Shown piece after piece: positions 55,375 to 64,000 of a stretch of DNA of 64,000 bases. The notes beneath the pieces were generated by a model, which made no database searches, was not told where the DNA came from, and saw nothing but the letters and a program-made list of their open reading frames with translations. This stretch comes from Ypsolopha sequella (Eukaryota > Arthropoda > Insecta > Lepidoptera > Ypsolophidae), in assembly GCA_934047225.1 (NCBI GenBank), contig OW203993.1, positions 25,000,069 through 25,064,068 of the forward strand. The letters are read 5' to 3'. The position numbers and the translations under genes were made by a program. Within the stretch, counting starts at the first letter, position 1; every line of letters starts with the position of its first letter.

Positions 55375-56130
55375 TACTTTAATAAATATATAGTATGCCT
55401 TAATTAGCTTTTTATTTATAATTACACCATATAACTTTAAATATATCTTAAATATATAAAACAAAGTCGTGTTAGTTACACCACTTATAACTCAAGATCG
55501 GCTGGATCGATGTTAGTTATCTCTTTTTTGGTGTATTCTTATCCACTCCGAATAGCAGAATAAGTAATAAAATATCGGATAAGTTATCGAATAACAAAAA
55601 ATAAATAAATTAATTTTACGAATGCAAACAGCATGTGGTGCCATCTGTTGACAAAACTACGCATATAAAAGAAACCTATTTATCTAGCGTTCTGATATCA
55701 TTAAATAACATAACCCCAAGTTTTAAAATCGCTTATTTTTTCCAAGAAATATTATTTCTGCATATATTCAATACCCTACGCTAAGCCTACAACGGTACTG
55801 AAACTACATGGGTCCCTGCCATTCTTCTTTCGCAATGGCAAGCAATAAAACATTTCTGTATTTGCAAAAAAGTTATATTAATGTTATTATTACCTTAATG
55901 AAATCCTAAATTAAGTTTAACTAAAGTTAACACGATATTATTAGACTGTTAGGCGGAACGAAGTTCGCCGGGTCAGCTAGTACAATAAATAAAAGAAAAT
56001 TATAACTTGAAATATATTTCGGCCCTTAGTGGGCCGTCATCAGTCAAGTATATTTATTGTATATATTTAAAGTTATATGGTGTAATTATAAATAAAAAGC
56101 TAATTAAGGCACACTATATATTTATTAAAG
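55375..56130. mobile_element. TIR element (~70-bp arms) carrying a Helitron insertion
   Basis: Left arm CTTTAATAAATATATAGTAT then GCCTTAATTAGC; right arm GCTAATTAAGGCACACTATA then TATTTATTAAAG. The left arm meets the Helitron at 55446. After removing the Helitron the element is about 220 bp with TCGGCCCTTAGTGGGCCG inside. A partial relative lies at 51775-51925. Confidence 0.7.
55446..55980 (+). mobile_element. nonautonomous Helitron, 535 bp
   Basis: It starts TCTTAAATATATAAAACAAA after an A and ends GGGTCAGCTAG before a T: the A|T insertion rule, 5' TC and 3' CTAG of Helitrons. A hairpin GGCGGAACGAAGTTCGCC precedes the 3' end by a few bases, as expected. The 5' part ACAAAGTCGTGTTAGTTACA is typical for lepidopteran Helitron derivatives. 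No Rep/helicase frame. Confidence 0.88.
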
Positions 56131-56131
56131 T

Positions 56132-56427
56132 TTTGAAATTAGAAAACATGTTTAAATAAATTTTCTTCGATAGAAATAATTTTTGAAATGAGGTCTTCAA
56201 ACGTTTGACGAAAAGGAACCATATACAGAACTCAAACATATTTCATTAGGTGTGTTTCAACAATATCTAGAGATTTAATATTTGAAAATTTGCAAGCTAT
56301 TTTAGTTTTTTTAATAAAAATATAAAACCAACTTTTTTCAATTTTGCCCTGAATCCGCCCCTCTCGCACTGCGCGATTTTTCGCTTGGAGTGACAGTGTC
56401 AAAAATTAAATTTGCATAGTTAGCCTC
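56132..56427 (-). mobile_element. TTAA-flanked MITE, family T1, copy 6 (truncated)
   Basis: TTAA at 56428-56431 preceded by GCATAGTTAGCCTC, the same end as copy 1. GAATCCGCCCCTCTCGCACT and GCGATTTTTCGCTTGGAGTG match copy 1 inverted. The other end is lost at the neighbouring element. Confidence 0.7.
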
Positions 56428-56459
56428 TTAACAAGAGAATTAATAAAAATGTATATATA

Positions 56460-56691
56460 CACTGGCCTGCAAAACTAAGTACTACACTTTTTAAATTTGA
56501 TTTTTTTCTAAACTATAGAAGTTAGAGATTTAAAATAATCACATAGTGAAGTTTTCCTTATAGTTCCCTATAGTTTCAAAGAAAGCTGATAAAATTTGCT
56601 ATAAAACGTTTTTTATTTTAAATCTGTAACTTCTATAGTTTAGAAAAAAAACAAATTTAAAAAGTGTAGTACTTAGTTTTGCATGCCAGTG
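56460..56691. mobile_element. 232-bp TA-flanked MITE
   Basis: TA at 56458-56459 and 56692-56693. CACTGGCCTGCAAAACTAAG and its complement CTTAGTTTTGCATGCCAGTG are the ends; arms run about 75 bp (TACTACACTTTTTAAATTTG..). Tc1/mariner-type target. Confidence 0.85.
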
Positions 56692-56929
56692 TACAATGTA
56701 AATGCCATGTGGAATCTAAGAAATATATTAGAACCCGCTCCGAATCGTACTTCAAACAAGTAGTACATTATTTTGATCTATCTTGTAGAGTTCAGCCAGC
56801 GTTTGCAATGTAAGCGCAAAACAATGTGTTTATTTACGACATCACATTAGAAACCTCTAAAATTATCAGTGTTTCTCTACTATATTTTGCATGTATTATA
56901 CATATAAACCTTTTTCTTGAATCATTCTA

Positions 56930-57035
56930 TCTATTTAAAAAAAACCGCATCAAAATCCGTTGCGTAGTTTTATCTAAGCAAACATAGGGACAGACAGACA
57001 GCGGGAAGCGACTTTGTTTTATACTATGTAGTGAT
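56930..57035. repeat. common lepidopteran repeat end (GGGAAGCGACTTTG..)
   Basis: CATCAAAATCCGTTGCGTAG, ACAGACAGACAGCGGGAAGC and GACTTTGTTTTATACTATGT are the end of a very widespread lepidopteran repeat, probably Helitron-derived. Confidence 0.55.
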
Positions 57036-57071
57036 GATGATGATAGTGATGTAGTGATTTAATCTAGTCTT

Positions 57072-57473
57072 TAATTATATTTCAATGCATGTGCTCGTAA
57101 AGGCCCACTTTTTATGCATCAAAACCGAACAGAAAGTCGATTATTTTGCCCTAGGGCTTTATTATTATTATTATTTTTATTTGTTTGCAATGGTTGGCTA
57201 ACCTGCAGCCTTTCCTGTGTACCATAGATGTTATACTTTTTTTTCCACTGTTTAACGGCTCTGGATACAATCCTTTTAAGCCAATCATAATTTAAAGTTC
57301 ACAAGATTATATTTGTTTTCATTTCCTCACACTATGCATTGAAAAACGTAGTATGATACACGGGCGTAAAAGCAATAAATTACTCGGTTACGTTTAAAAC
57401 ACTCGCTACGCTCGTGTTTTAAATCGTCCTCGTTATTTATTCCTTTTCGCCCTAGTAGCATAAACTACTATTA
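57072..57473 (+). mobile_element. ~390-bp interspersed element, family A, copy 5
   Basis: All landmarks present, ends TTTCAATGCATGTGCTCG and GTAGCATAAACTACTATTA. Confidence 0.8.
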
Positions 57474-58206
57474 TATGCATGTATATTATATTTATGTAAG
57501 TATGTTTTTATATACTCGTACATTTATTCATAATATACATATTTCTAACGTTGTAAGTATTTATGTAAGTATATTATTTTCACATATTTATATATTTTTT
57601 TTTCAAGCTTACTTTTTATATAATTAGTATTTAATTACAAAACTTATCTATCAGTATCTACATAAATGTATTTTTTATTTTTATTTCTTGTTTAAAATTG
57701 TAAAGCCTTTTTTGCACGCAGTCTTGGTAACTTTCTTGGGTTGACTGGGAGAAAACGCTTTTAGCATTAAGTCCCCCTGTTGTACTTTTAACTGTTGTTT
57801 TGTGCAATAAAGAATTTAGAAAGAAAGAAAGAAAGATACTCTTTGCCAAGCCAAAATTAAACTAAGAAATATTAGTCGTTGATTGGTTATGTAAGCGATG
57901 TTATAATAAATTGAGCCAAAATTGGTCGCTGCGAACACTGCAGAAACTCGATGTTATCTATAATTATTATAACATACACCATAACAGCTTTACGCACGCG
58001 CAAAGCTGTAAAGCTGTTATTACAGCACGCGCAGCGTGCGTAAAGTGGTCATTTTACGCACGTTGTGCTATAAAAAATTATACGAAACTCGTGCGAGAAA
58101 CTTTTTCTCGACTCGTGTGATTGCAGCACTCGCCTTCGGCTCGTGCCGCAAACTCGCACTCGTCAGAAAACGTTTCATCGCTCTCGTATCGTAATGTACT
58201 ATTAAA
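57474..58206. other. AT-rich sequence, then CpG-rich patch 57985-58190
   Basis: 57985-58190 has repeated ACGCACG/CGTGCG and ACTCGTGCGAG / GACTCGTGTG phrases without a frame. It looks like a decayed DNA element. Confidence 0.4.
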
Positions 58207-58515
58207 GTTTTTTAAGAAAATATAAATATACTGATAAATAAGATAAACAAATACAAGAAAATCTCAAGATATATTTCGGGTCCGACCTGGCAATGACAAT
58301 TTATAATAAGTTAATATTAAGATAGATTGTAAATAGGTAGTCTAGGTCATAACCTGTCATGTCATGTACTTTTATTATATATATGTCAATGTCTATTTAT
58401 TTTAATTAAGATACTCAACTGATGCCGGGTCCAGGTCGGACCCGAAATATATCTTGAGATTTCCTTGTATTTGTTTATCTTATTTATCAGTATATTTATA
58501 TTTTCTTAAAAAAAT
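58207..58515. mobile_element. TIR element with ~85-bp arms
   Basis: AAGAAAATATAAATATACTG, AGATAAACAAATACAAGAAA and TATTTCGGGTCCGACCTGG return as complements at the right. Spacer about 135 bp. Class unknown. Confidence 0.8.
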
Positions 58516-58530
58516 ATTATAACATACAAA

Positions 58531-58672
58531 TGTCGCAACGGTTTATAAGCGCTCGGCAAAAGTGGTAGGGGACTAGCGTATGTCTTCATTCGCGATTAAA
58601 AGTACCTTAGTGCGATAGAGAAAAAATGAATAGCGCATTCAAGGTCACCAAGGCTCATAAACCGTTGCGACA
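58531..58672. mobile_element. 142-bp TIR element
   Basis: TGTCGCAACGGTTTATAAGC at the left, GCTCATAAACCGTTGCGACA at the right. Confidence 0.75.
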
Positions 58673-58964
58673 CTTAAGGGCCTTACTATTGCCAAATTGG
58701 TACTTTCTAAAGCCTACTCCTCGTTTATGGCCAAACCAAAAATAATGAAAAAATGTAATATGAATAATCAACTCTTAGACAACATATGCACCATTTTTCT
58801 TTTTCGTACCACCAAAACTTCTACATGAATTTTTTCTTTTACTGAATGGTGTTTTTTGACCTCAAATTCCCTACTGCTCCTGAGTGGCTTGGCCGATTGA
58901 ATTTATTTATGCTTTGATAAATAGATAAACTTTATAGCTATAAACATGACATAAGATTATTCAA

Positions 58965-59135
58965 TCGAGTAATCACGTCCAAGTGAAAAGTATAATTTTC
59001 TCCTATTTCGCCCTATCAAGGACGCAGCGAGCGTCGTAACAGCCACTTTGCATTGCGCGCTGATATGAACGTTATTTCAATGTCGTTTCCATTGATATTT
59101 GTAGTGACAATTATCGAGCTGCTAATTTGGCGATG
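58965..59135 (+). repeat. interspersed repeat, relative of 44185-44345
   Basis: Shares GTGAAAAGTATAATTTTCT, GCGCTGATATGAACGTTATT and ATCGAGCTGCTAATTT with the 44-kb copy; here the 5S-like end is absent. Confidence 0.55.
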
Positions 59136-59184
59136 GTAATCGCCTTAAACCACAAAATAACCACATACAGAACGTTTACTCCGC

Positions 59185-59335
59185 AAAACTAGCGAAAACA
59201 GGCGCACGCACACATATACGCGGACGTATGACGATCTCGAAGATATTCGGGTGAATGCCAATCCAATACGACATTCTGCCGAGATCATCGTACGTACGCG
59301 TCTATGCATGTGTGCGTCTGTTTTCGCTTCGTCGT
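59185..59335. mobile_element. CpG-rich hairpin element
   Basis: GCGAAAACAGGCGCACGCAC at the left pairs with GTGTGCGTCTGTTTTCGC at the right; ACGATCTCG/CGAGATCAT pairs further in. Centre about 40 bp. Confidence 0.7.
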
Positions 59336-59777
59336 CGAGTCGGCTTTCTGATAGTATCTATTTTGTGCTTGTACTGACAACTAAGGTAGGTAAAACCGTT
59401 TTGAATGTTGCAATTACCTTATTGTAGTGTGAAAAAACAACAAATAAATGAAAAAACCAATTATACGTACATGTCACAATTTAATACTCTTTATTCCGCC
59501 TGCAACTGTGACAATATTTTTAAACATGTTCATCCAACGATGTTGCGATAACGTCTTGTGTATGGAGGAAAACGAGTCGTAGTACGATTAACATCGTCAC
59601 ACCCGAAACACTGTGGACAAAGAATATCTGTCATGAAACATGTTCATTCAAAGTTCTGAAACTGATCAATTCGTCACACCCGTAATACTGTGGACAAAAA
59701 ATATCTGTCAAACATACAGTTTATTTATTTTATTTTATTTTTATTTATTATTTTTTATTTAGTACATCATTGCGTTC
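59336..59777. other. sequence without a recognised gene
   Basis: An imperfect ~40-bp direct repeat (CGTCACACCCG, ACTGTGGACAAA, ATATCTGTCA) occurs at about 59596 and 59671. Confidence 0.45.
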
Positions 59778-59781
59778 TTAA

Positions 59782-60229
59782 GGCGGTATATCGTCAATAT
59801 CGACACTTTTTGAAGTTATTTATCTGCTGTTCAAAATTAGTCCCAAATTAAATAAATAGTTATTAATAAAATAGTTATAGTATTAATTAAATTAAATAAA
59901 TTTTGGGACCTTTTTCTAGATTTTGGACTATCAAAAACGCGATTGGAAGAATTTCACTCGATAGAAATAATTATTAAAATGAGGTCTAAATTTACATTTT
60001 TTTTTATATTCTGAAAAATTGAGATAGTATACAGACTTCAAAAATATTTTTTTAAATGGGTTTTAACAATACGTAAATTACTGGTTATGGAAATTTTCAT
60101 AGCTATTGTCGTTAATTTTGTATTAATTTAAAAACAACATTTTGTCAATTTTCCCCGATTCCATCCCTCTCGCACTGCGGGTCTTTCCGCCTGGAGTAAC
60201 GGGGACCTTTGCACGGACGATATATCACC
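59782..60229 (-). mobile_element. TTAA-flanked MITE, family T1, copy 7 (best preserved)
   Basis: TTAA at 59778-59781 and 60230-60233. TIRs GGCGGTATATCGTC and GACGATATATCACC are the clearest of the family. 448 bp, no coding capacity. Confidence 0.85.
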
Positions 60230-60239
60230 TTAACGGGAC

Positions 60240-60705
60240 ACCTGACGCTAGAACATCAACAACACCAGGTTTTCAAGGGTAAATTTTAAGAAACTAGGTC
60301 TCTCTTCATATTGAAGAAAATATATTTGATTCATCGATCTTTTATCTAGCGATTCCACCTATAAACAATGTATTAAGATTTATACTTTTGTCAAAAAAAA
60401 GTGTTTTCCATCCTCTTTTTTTTGGTTTTCAACCGTTCTTTTTAAAAACGCGGTTAAGAGATCAACTGGATTTTTTTGTTTAAAATAGGCAATAGAAATA
60501 TAAAGGGATGTTACCTAAATTCAAAATTTTTTTCCCTGCAAAATATTTCAGTATTAGCTAAAAACACACCAATTTGTTGTTTCGCTGCGTGATCCTAGTA
60601 TTACGTGTCCAAGAAAAAGAGGCCAAGGGCCAACATATAATGGCCTCTATGAAAAGCGAATAAGGTCTTTGCCATTAGACTTATTGTGCTGACGGGTAAT
60701 AAAAA
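60240..60705 (+). mobile_element. interspersed element, family Y, copy 3
   Basis: ATTTGATTCATCGATCTTTT, TTAGCTAAAAACACACCAAT, GTCTTTGCCATTAGACTTAT in the order of the 32-kb copy. Confidence 0.7.
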
Positions 60706-60743
60706 ACCGGCCAAATGCGAGTCAGACTCGCGTACCTAGGGTT
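60706..60743 (+). repeat. repeat end next to the 29-bp array
   Basis: CGGCCAAATGCGAGTCAGAC then TCGCGTACCTAGGGTTCC is the start of the repeat seen at 11.4 and 50.6 kb. The array begins where this repeat stops. Confidence 0.55.
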
Positions 60744-62275
60744 CCTGACTGAGCTACCGCTGCTTCTTTACTCCTGACTGAGCTACCACTGCTTCTTTAC
60801 TCCTGACTGAGCTACCACTGCTTCTTTACCCCTGACTGAGCTACCGCTGCTTCTTTACCCCTGACTGAGCTACCACTGCTTCTTTACCCCTGACTGAGCT
60901 ACCGCTGCTTCTTTACCCCTGACTGAGCTACCACTGCTTCTTTACTCCTGACTGAGCTACCGCTGCTTCTTTACCCCTGGCTGAGCTGCCGCTGCTTCTT
61001 TACCCCTGACTGAGCTACCGCTGCTTCTTTACCCCTGACTGAGCTACCGCTGCTTCTTTACTCCTGACTGAGCTACCACTGCTTCTTTACCCCTGACTGA
61101 GCTACCGCTGCTTCTTTACCCCTGACTGAGCTACCACTGCTTCTTTACCCCTGACTGAGCTACCGCTGCTTCTTTACCCCTGACTGAGCTACCACTGCTT
61201 CTTTACTCCTGACTGAGCTACCGCTGCTTCTTTACCCCTGGCTGAGCTGCCGCTGCTTCTTTACCCCTGACTGAGCTACCGCTGCTTCTTTACCCCTGAC
61301 TGAGCTACCGCTGCTTCTTTACCCCTGGCTGAGCTACCGCTGCTTCTTTACCCCTGACTGAGCTACCGCTGCTTCTTTACCCCTGACTGAGCTACCGCTG
61401 CTTCTTTACCCCTGACTGAGCTACCGCTGCTTCTTTACCCCTGACTGAGCTACCGCTGCTTCTTTACCCCTGACTGAGCTACCGCTGCTTCTTTACCCCT
61501 GGCTGAGCTACCGCTGCTTCTTTACCCCTGGCTGAGCTACCGCTGCTTCTTTACCCCTGACTGAGCTACCGCTGCTTCTTTACCCCTGACTGAGCTACCG
61601 CTGCTTCTTTACCCCTGACTGAGCTACCGCTACTTCTTTACCCCTGACTGAGCTACCGCTGCTTCTTTACCCCTGACTGAGCTACCGCTGCTTCTTTACC
61701 CCTGGCTGAGCTACCGCTGCTTCTTTACCCCTGACTGAGCTACCGCTGCTTCTTTACCCCTGACTGAGCTACCGCTGCTTCTTTACCCCTGACTGAGCTA
61801 CCGCTGCTTCTTTACCCCTGACTGAGCTACCGCTGCTTCTTTACCCCTGACTGAGCTACCGCTGCTTCTTTACCCCTGACTGAGCTACCGCTGCTTCTTT
61901 ACTCCTGACTGAGCTACCGCTGCTTCTTTACCCCTGACTGAGCTACCGCTGCTTCTTTACTTCTGACTGAGCTACCGCTGCTTCTTTACCCCTGACTGAG
62001 CTAATGCTGCTTCTTTACCCCTGGCTGAGCTACCGCTGCTTCTTTACCCCTGACTGAGCTACCGCTGCTTCTTTACCCCTGACTGAGCTAACGCTGCTTC
62101 TTTACTCCTGACTGAGCTACCGCTGCTTCTTTACCCCTGACTGAGCTACCGCTGCTTCTTTACCCCTGACTGAGCTACCGCTGCTTCTTTACCCCTGACT
62201 GAGCTACCGCTGCTTCTTTACCCCTGACTGAGCTACCGCTGCTTCTTTACCCCTGGCTGAGCTACCGCTGCTTCC
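60744..62275. repeat. 29-bp tandem array, about 53 copies
   Basis: Unit TGACTGAGCTACCGCTGCTT then CTTTACCCC. It is GC-rich and much more uniform than the surroundings. Variants CCACTG, GGCTGAG and TACTCC mark units; the same series of nine units (261 bp) recurs near 60.77-61.0 and 61.03-61.26 kb, showing block duplication. As 29 is not a multiple of three, no frame is kept. Confidence 0.98.
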
Positions 62276-62759
62276 AGTTGCGATTGTGTTCGGTTTACCT
62301 GTGGGGTAGTTATCAGACCGCCTTCGTCGGCATCGCCGATACGTGCCAAGCGGCTGGGATCGTCCGGTGGATCGTCCTGTTAATAAAACAATATTAAAAT
62401 ACAATACCATTGACCTCTATATTCTAGACGCCAAATTTGGTACTGAGAATTTGCCCACTGAGCTGCAACCTATTTCTCTTGTTTGATTTCATCACTAGTA
62501 GTTCGTTCCGAACTGTGAACTCACGGACCCCCCACACCATATTTCTGCAACACCTTGACCGATTTGGCTCATTGTTAAACTTAAAAATTATGTTTGTCTC
62601 ATTTACTCGCCTAGCGAATTTCATGACGTTCCGATGAACGATACTTGAGTTGTCGTCGGACAAACATACATACATAGTACATACATACACACAAAAGCCA
62701 GATTGTTCAAGTAGACTCGGAGAACTTTGTTCGCTTCGCTTGCTCGTTCAATAGTAAAT
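62276..62759. other. sequence without a recognised gene
   Basis: Begins with a GC-rich stretch (CGCCTTCGTCGGCATCGCC at 62322) then moderate composition; frames on both strands overlap without motifs. Confidence 0.4.
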
Positions 62760-63055
62760 TCTATCCATCCATCTATCAGTTTGTATTCGTTCACTACTGG
62801 ACATAGGCTTCTCCAATATTTCGCCACTTTTGCGGTGCAACGTCATCCTCATCCAACCGCTACCCGCAACGTCCTTCAGGTCGTCGGTCTAGCGGGCACG
62901 AGGTCGGCCTACGCTACACTTTGTTGTACGTGATCTCCATTTCAACGCCTTTCATTTCCAATGGCCATCATGTCGGCGACAAATATGGCCAGCCCACTGC
63001 CACATTAACTTGCTGGCTATGTCGGTCAGTTTTCCTCGTTTCGGATTTTAACCAT
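62760..63055 (-). pseudogene. RTE LINE 3' end, decayed
   Basis: Relative of 51093-51397: CACTACTGGACATAGGCTTC, CAGGTCGTCGGTCTAGCGGG, GACAAATATGGCCAGCCCAC. On the minus strand it decodes to pieces of WAGHICR, GRPRAR and the (GGAT) tail (CTATCCATCCATC at 62761). Confidence 0.75.
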
Positions 63056-63127
63056 AATACATTCAGATACAGATTATTCAAATAACGATGAGAAAAGTGT
63101 ATCTAGTGAGTACTACCTATATCTCTG

Positions 63128-63520
63128 TAATAGTAGTTTATGCTACAAGGGCGAAAAGGAATAAATTACGATGATGATTTAAAACACGAGCGTAGCGAGT
63201 GTTTTAAACGTAACCGAGTAATTTATTGCTCTTACGCCCGTGTATCATACTACGTTTTTCAATGCATAGTGTGAGGAAATAAAACAAATATAATCTTGTG
63301 AACTTTAAATTATGATTGGCTCAAAAGGACTGTATCCAGAGCCGTTAAACAGTGGTAAAATAAGTATAACATTTATGGTACACAGGAAAAGTTGCAGGTT
63401 AGCCAACTTTTCGTAAACAAATAAAAAAAAAGAAATAGCGCCCTAGGGCAAAATAATCGACTTTCTGTTCGGTTTTGATGCATAAAAAGTGGGCCTTTAC
63501 GAGCACTTGCATTGAAAAAT
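63128..63520 (-). mobile_element. ~390-bp interspersed element, family A, copy 6
   Basis: Starts TAATAGTAGTTTATGCTAC and ends GAGCACTTGCATTGAAAAAT with all landmarks in reverse. Confidence 0.8.
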
Positions 63521-63599
63521 ACAATATGACCATTTCGTTTCTTCATAATAGTCGGGAGTGGGGATGAACATTATATAATTTTATATAAAAATCAATAAA

Positions 63600-63800
63600 A
63601 CATAAATCCCCGAGGACCTCCTAGGTGTTCCCAAGTGTGAACTGTGGGATGCATGTCGCAGTCCACAACCGTTACACTCGCTTTTCACCAACGATTATCA
63701 CGTCCCAAACGTGATGGCACAAATGGACCAACAGCTCGACGTGCCGAAATACGCAAACCGAATAGAAATTAATGCGTGCACCGCGGGGATTGAGTCTATG
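63600..63800 (-). mobile_element. retroposon end, family S
   Basis: AGGTGTTCCCAAGTGTGAAC, CACCAACGATTATCACGTCC and ATGGCACAAATGGACCAACA are the antisense of family S as seen at 23.9 and 45.7 kb. Confidence 0.65.
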
Positions 63801-64000
63801 TATGAATGTATGTAAATACAATATTGCATACAATAATTTACAATGCACAAAGGTGAACTTAATGCTGATTAGCATTCTTGGTGATGTGGAAAGTTTTCAA
63901 GGGTAGTGCCAGATAAGTTGATTGCTATAATCAAGTATAATCAATTCGATCAAGAAATCATATTGTCATAGTTACTATATATTATATATACATAGAGTTA

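Overview
The window looks like intergenic or heterochromatic DNA from a lepidopteran insect (moth or butterfly). It is AT-rich with short GC-rich islands. Most of what can be identified consists of repeat families that I recognise from lepidopteran genomes: RTE-like and Jockey-like LINE tails, a tRNA-type SINE with the usual cytosine-rich 'gatgttttccttcaccg' segment, a Helitron ending in CTAG, a mariner element and many MITEs. There is no rRNA, no intact tRNA, no CRISPR and no intact host protein gene. The only near-complete coding sequence is a mariner transposase (38203-39272, minus strand), broken once by a homopolymer.

Layout: 1-12 kb is AT-rich with two GC-rich islands (near 4.6-4.9 and 8.17-8.40 kb) that could be promoters with noncoding first exons, plus several MITEs and LINE ends. 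12.3-15.6 kb is a 22-bp satellite invaded by LINE ends; it matures into a 66-bp three-monomer higher-order repeat. 15.6-24.5 kb holds SINEs, LINE tails, a palindromic Mutator-like element nested in a MITE (19.7-20.9 kb) and a hAT-like insertion (24.06 kb) with an identifiable target duplication. 26-36 kb holds TIR elements, including one that still carries a piece of an acidic ORF. 38.1-39.4 kb is mariner. 39.9-44.9 kb contains TTAA-flanked MITEs, a 53-bp dimeric tandem array, a small cysteine-rich ORF, nested retroelements and a perfect 75-bp-arm palindrome with tRNA-like T-arm sequence. 45-51 kb holds retroelement coding remnants, one split by a DNA transposon. 51-64 kb holds more MITEs, a nested Helitron, a 27-copy-scale minisatellite region and a 1.5-kb array of a 29-bp unit.

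The genes do not act as a pathway. The interest of the window is genome dynamics: several insertions can be ordered in time from target duplications, at least three DNA-transposon families target TTAA or TA, and at least ten features would fold into long hairpins if transcribed. Family names come from motif recognition by eye; boundaries were read directly and are accurate to a few bases where a target duplication is given, otherwise to about 10-30 bases.
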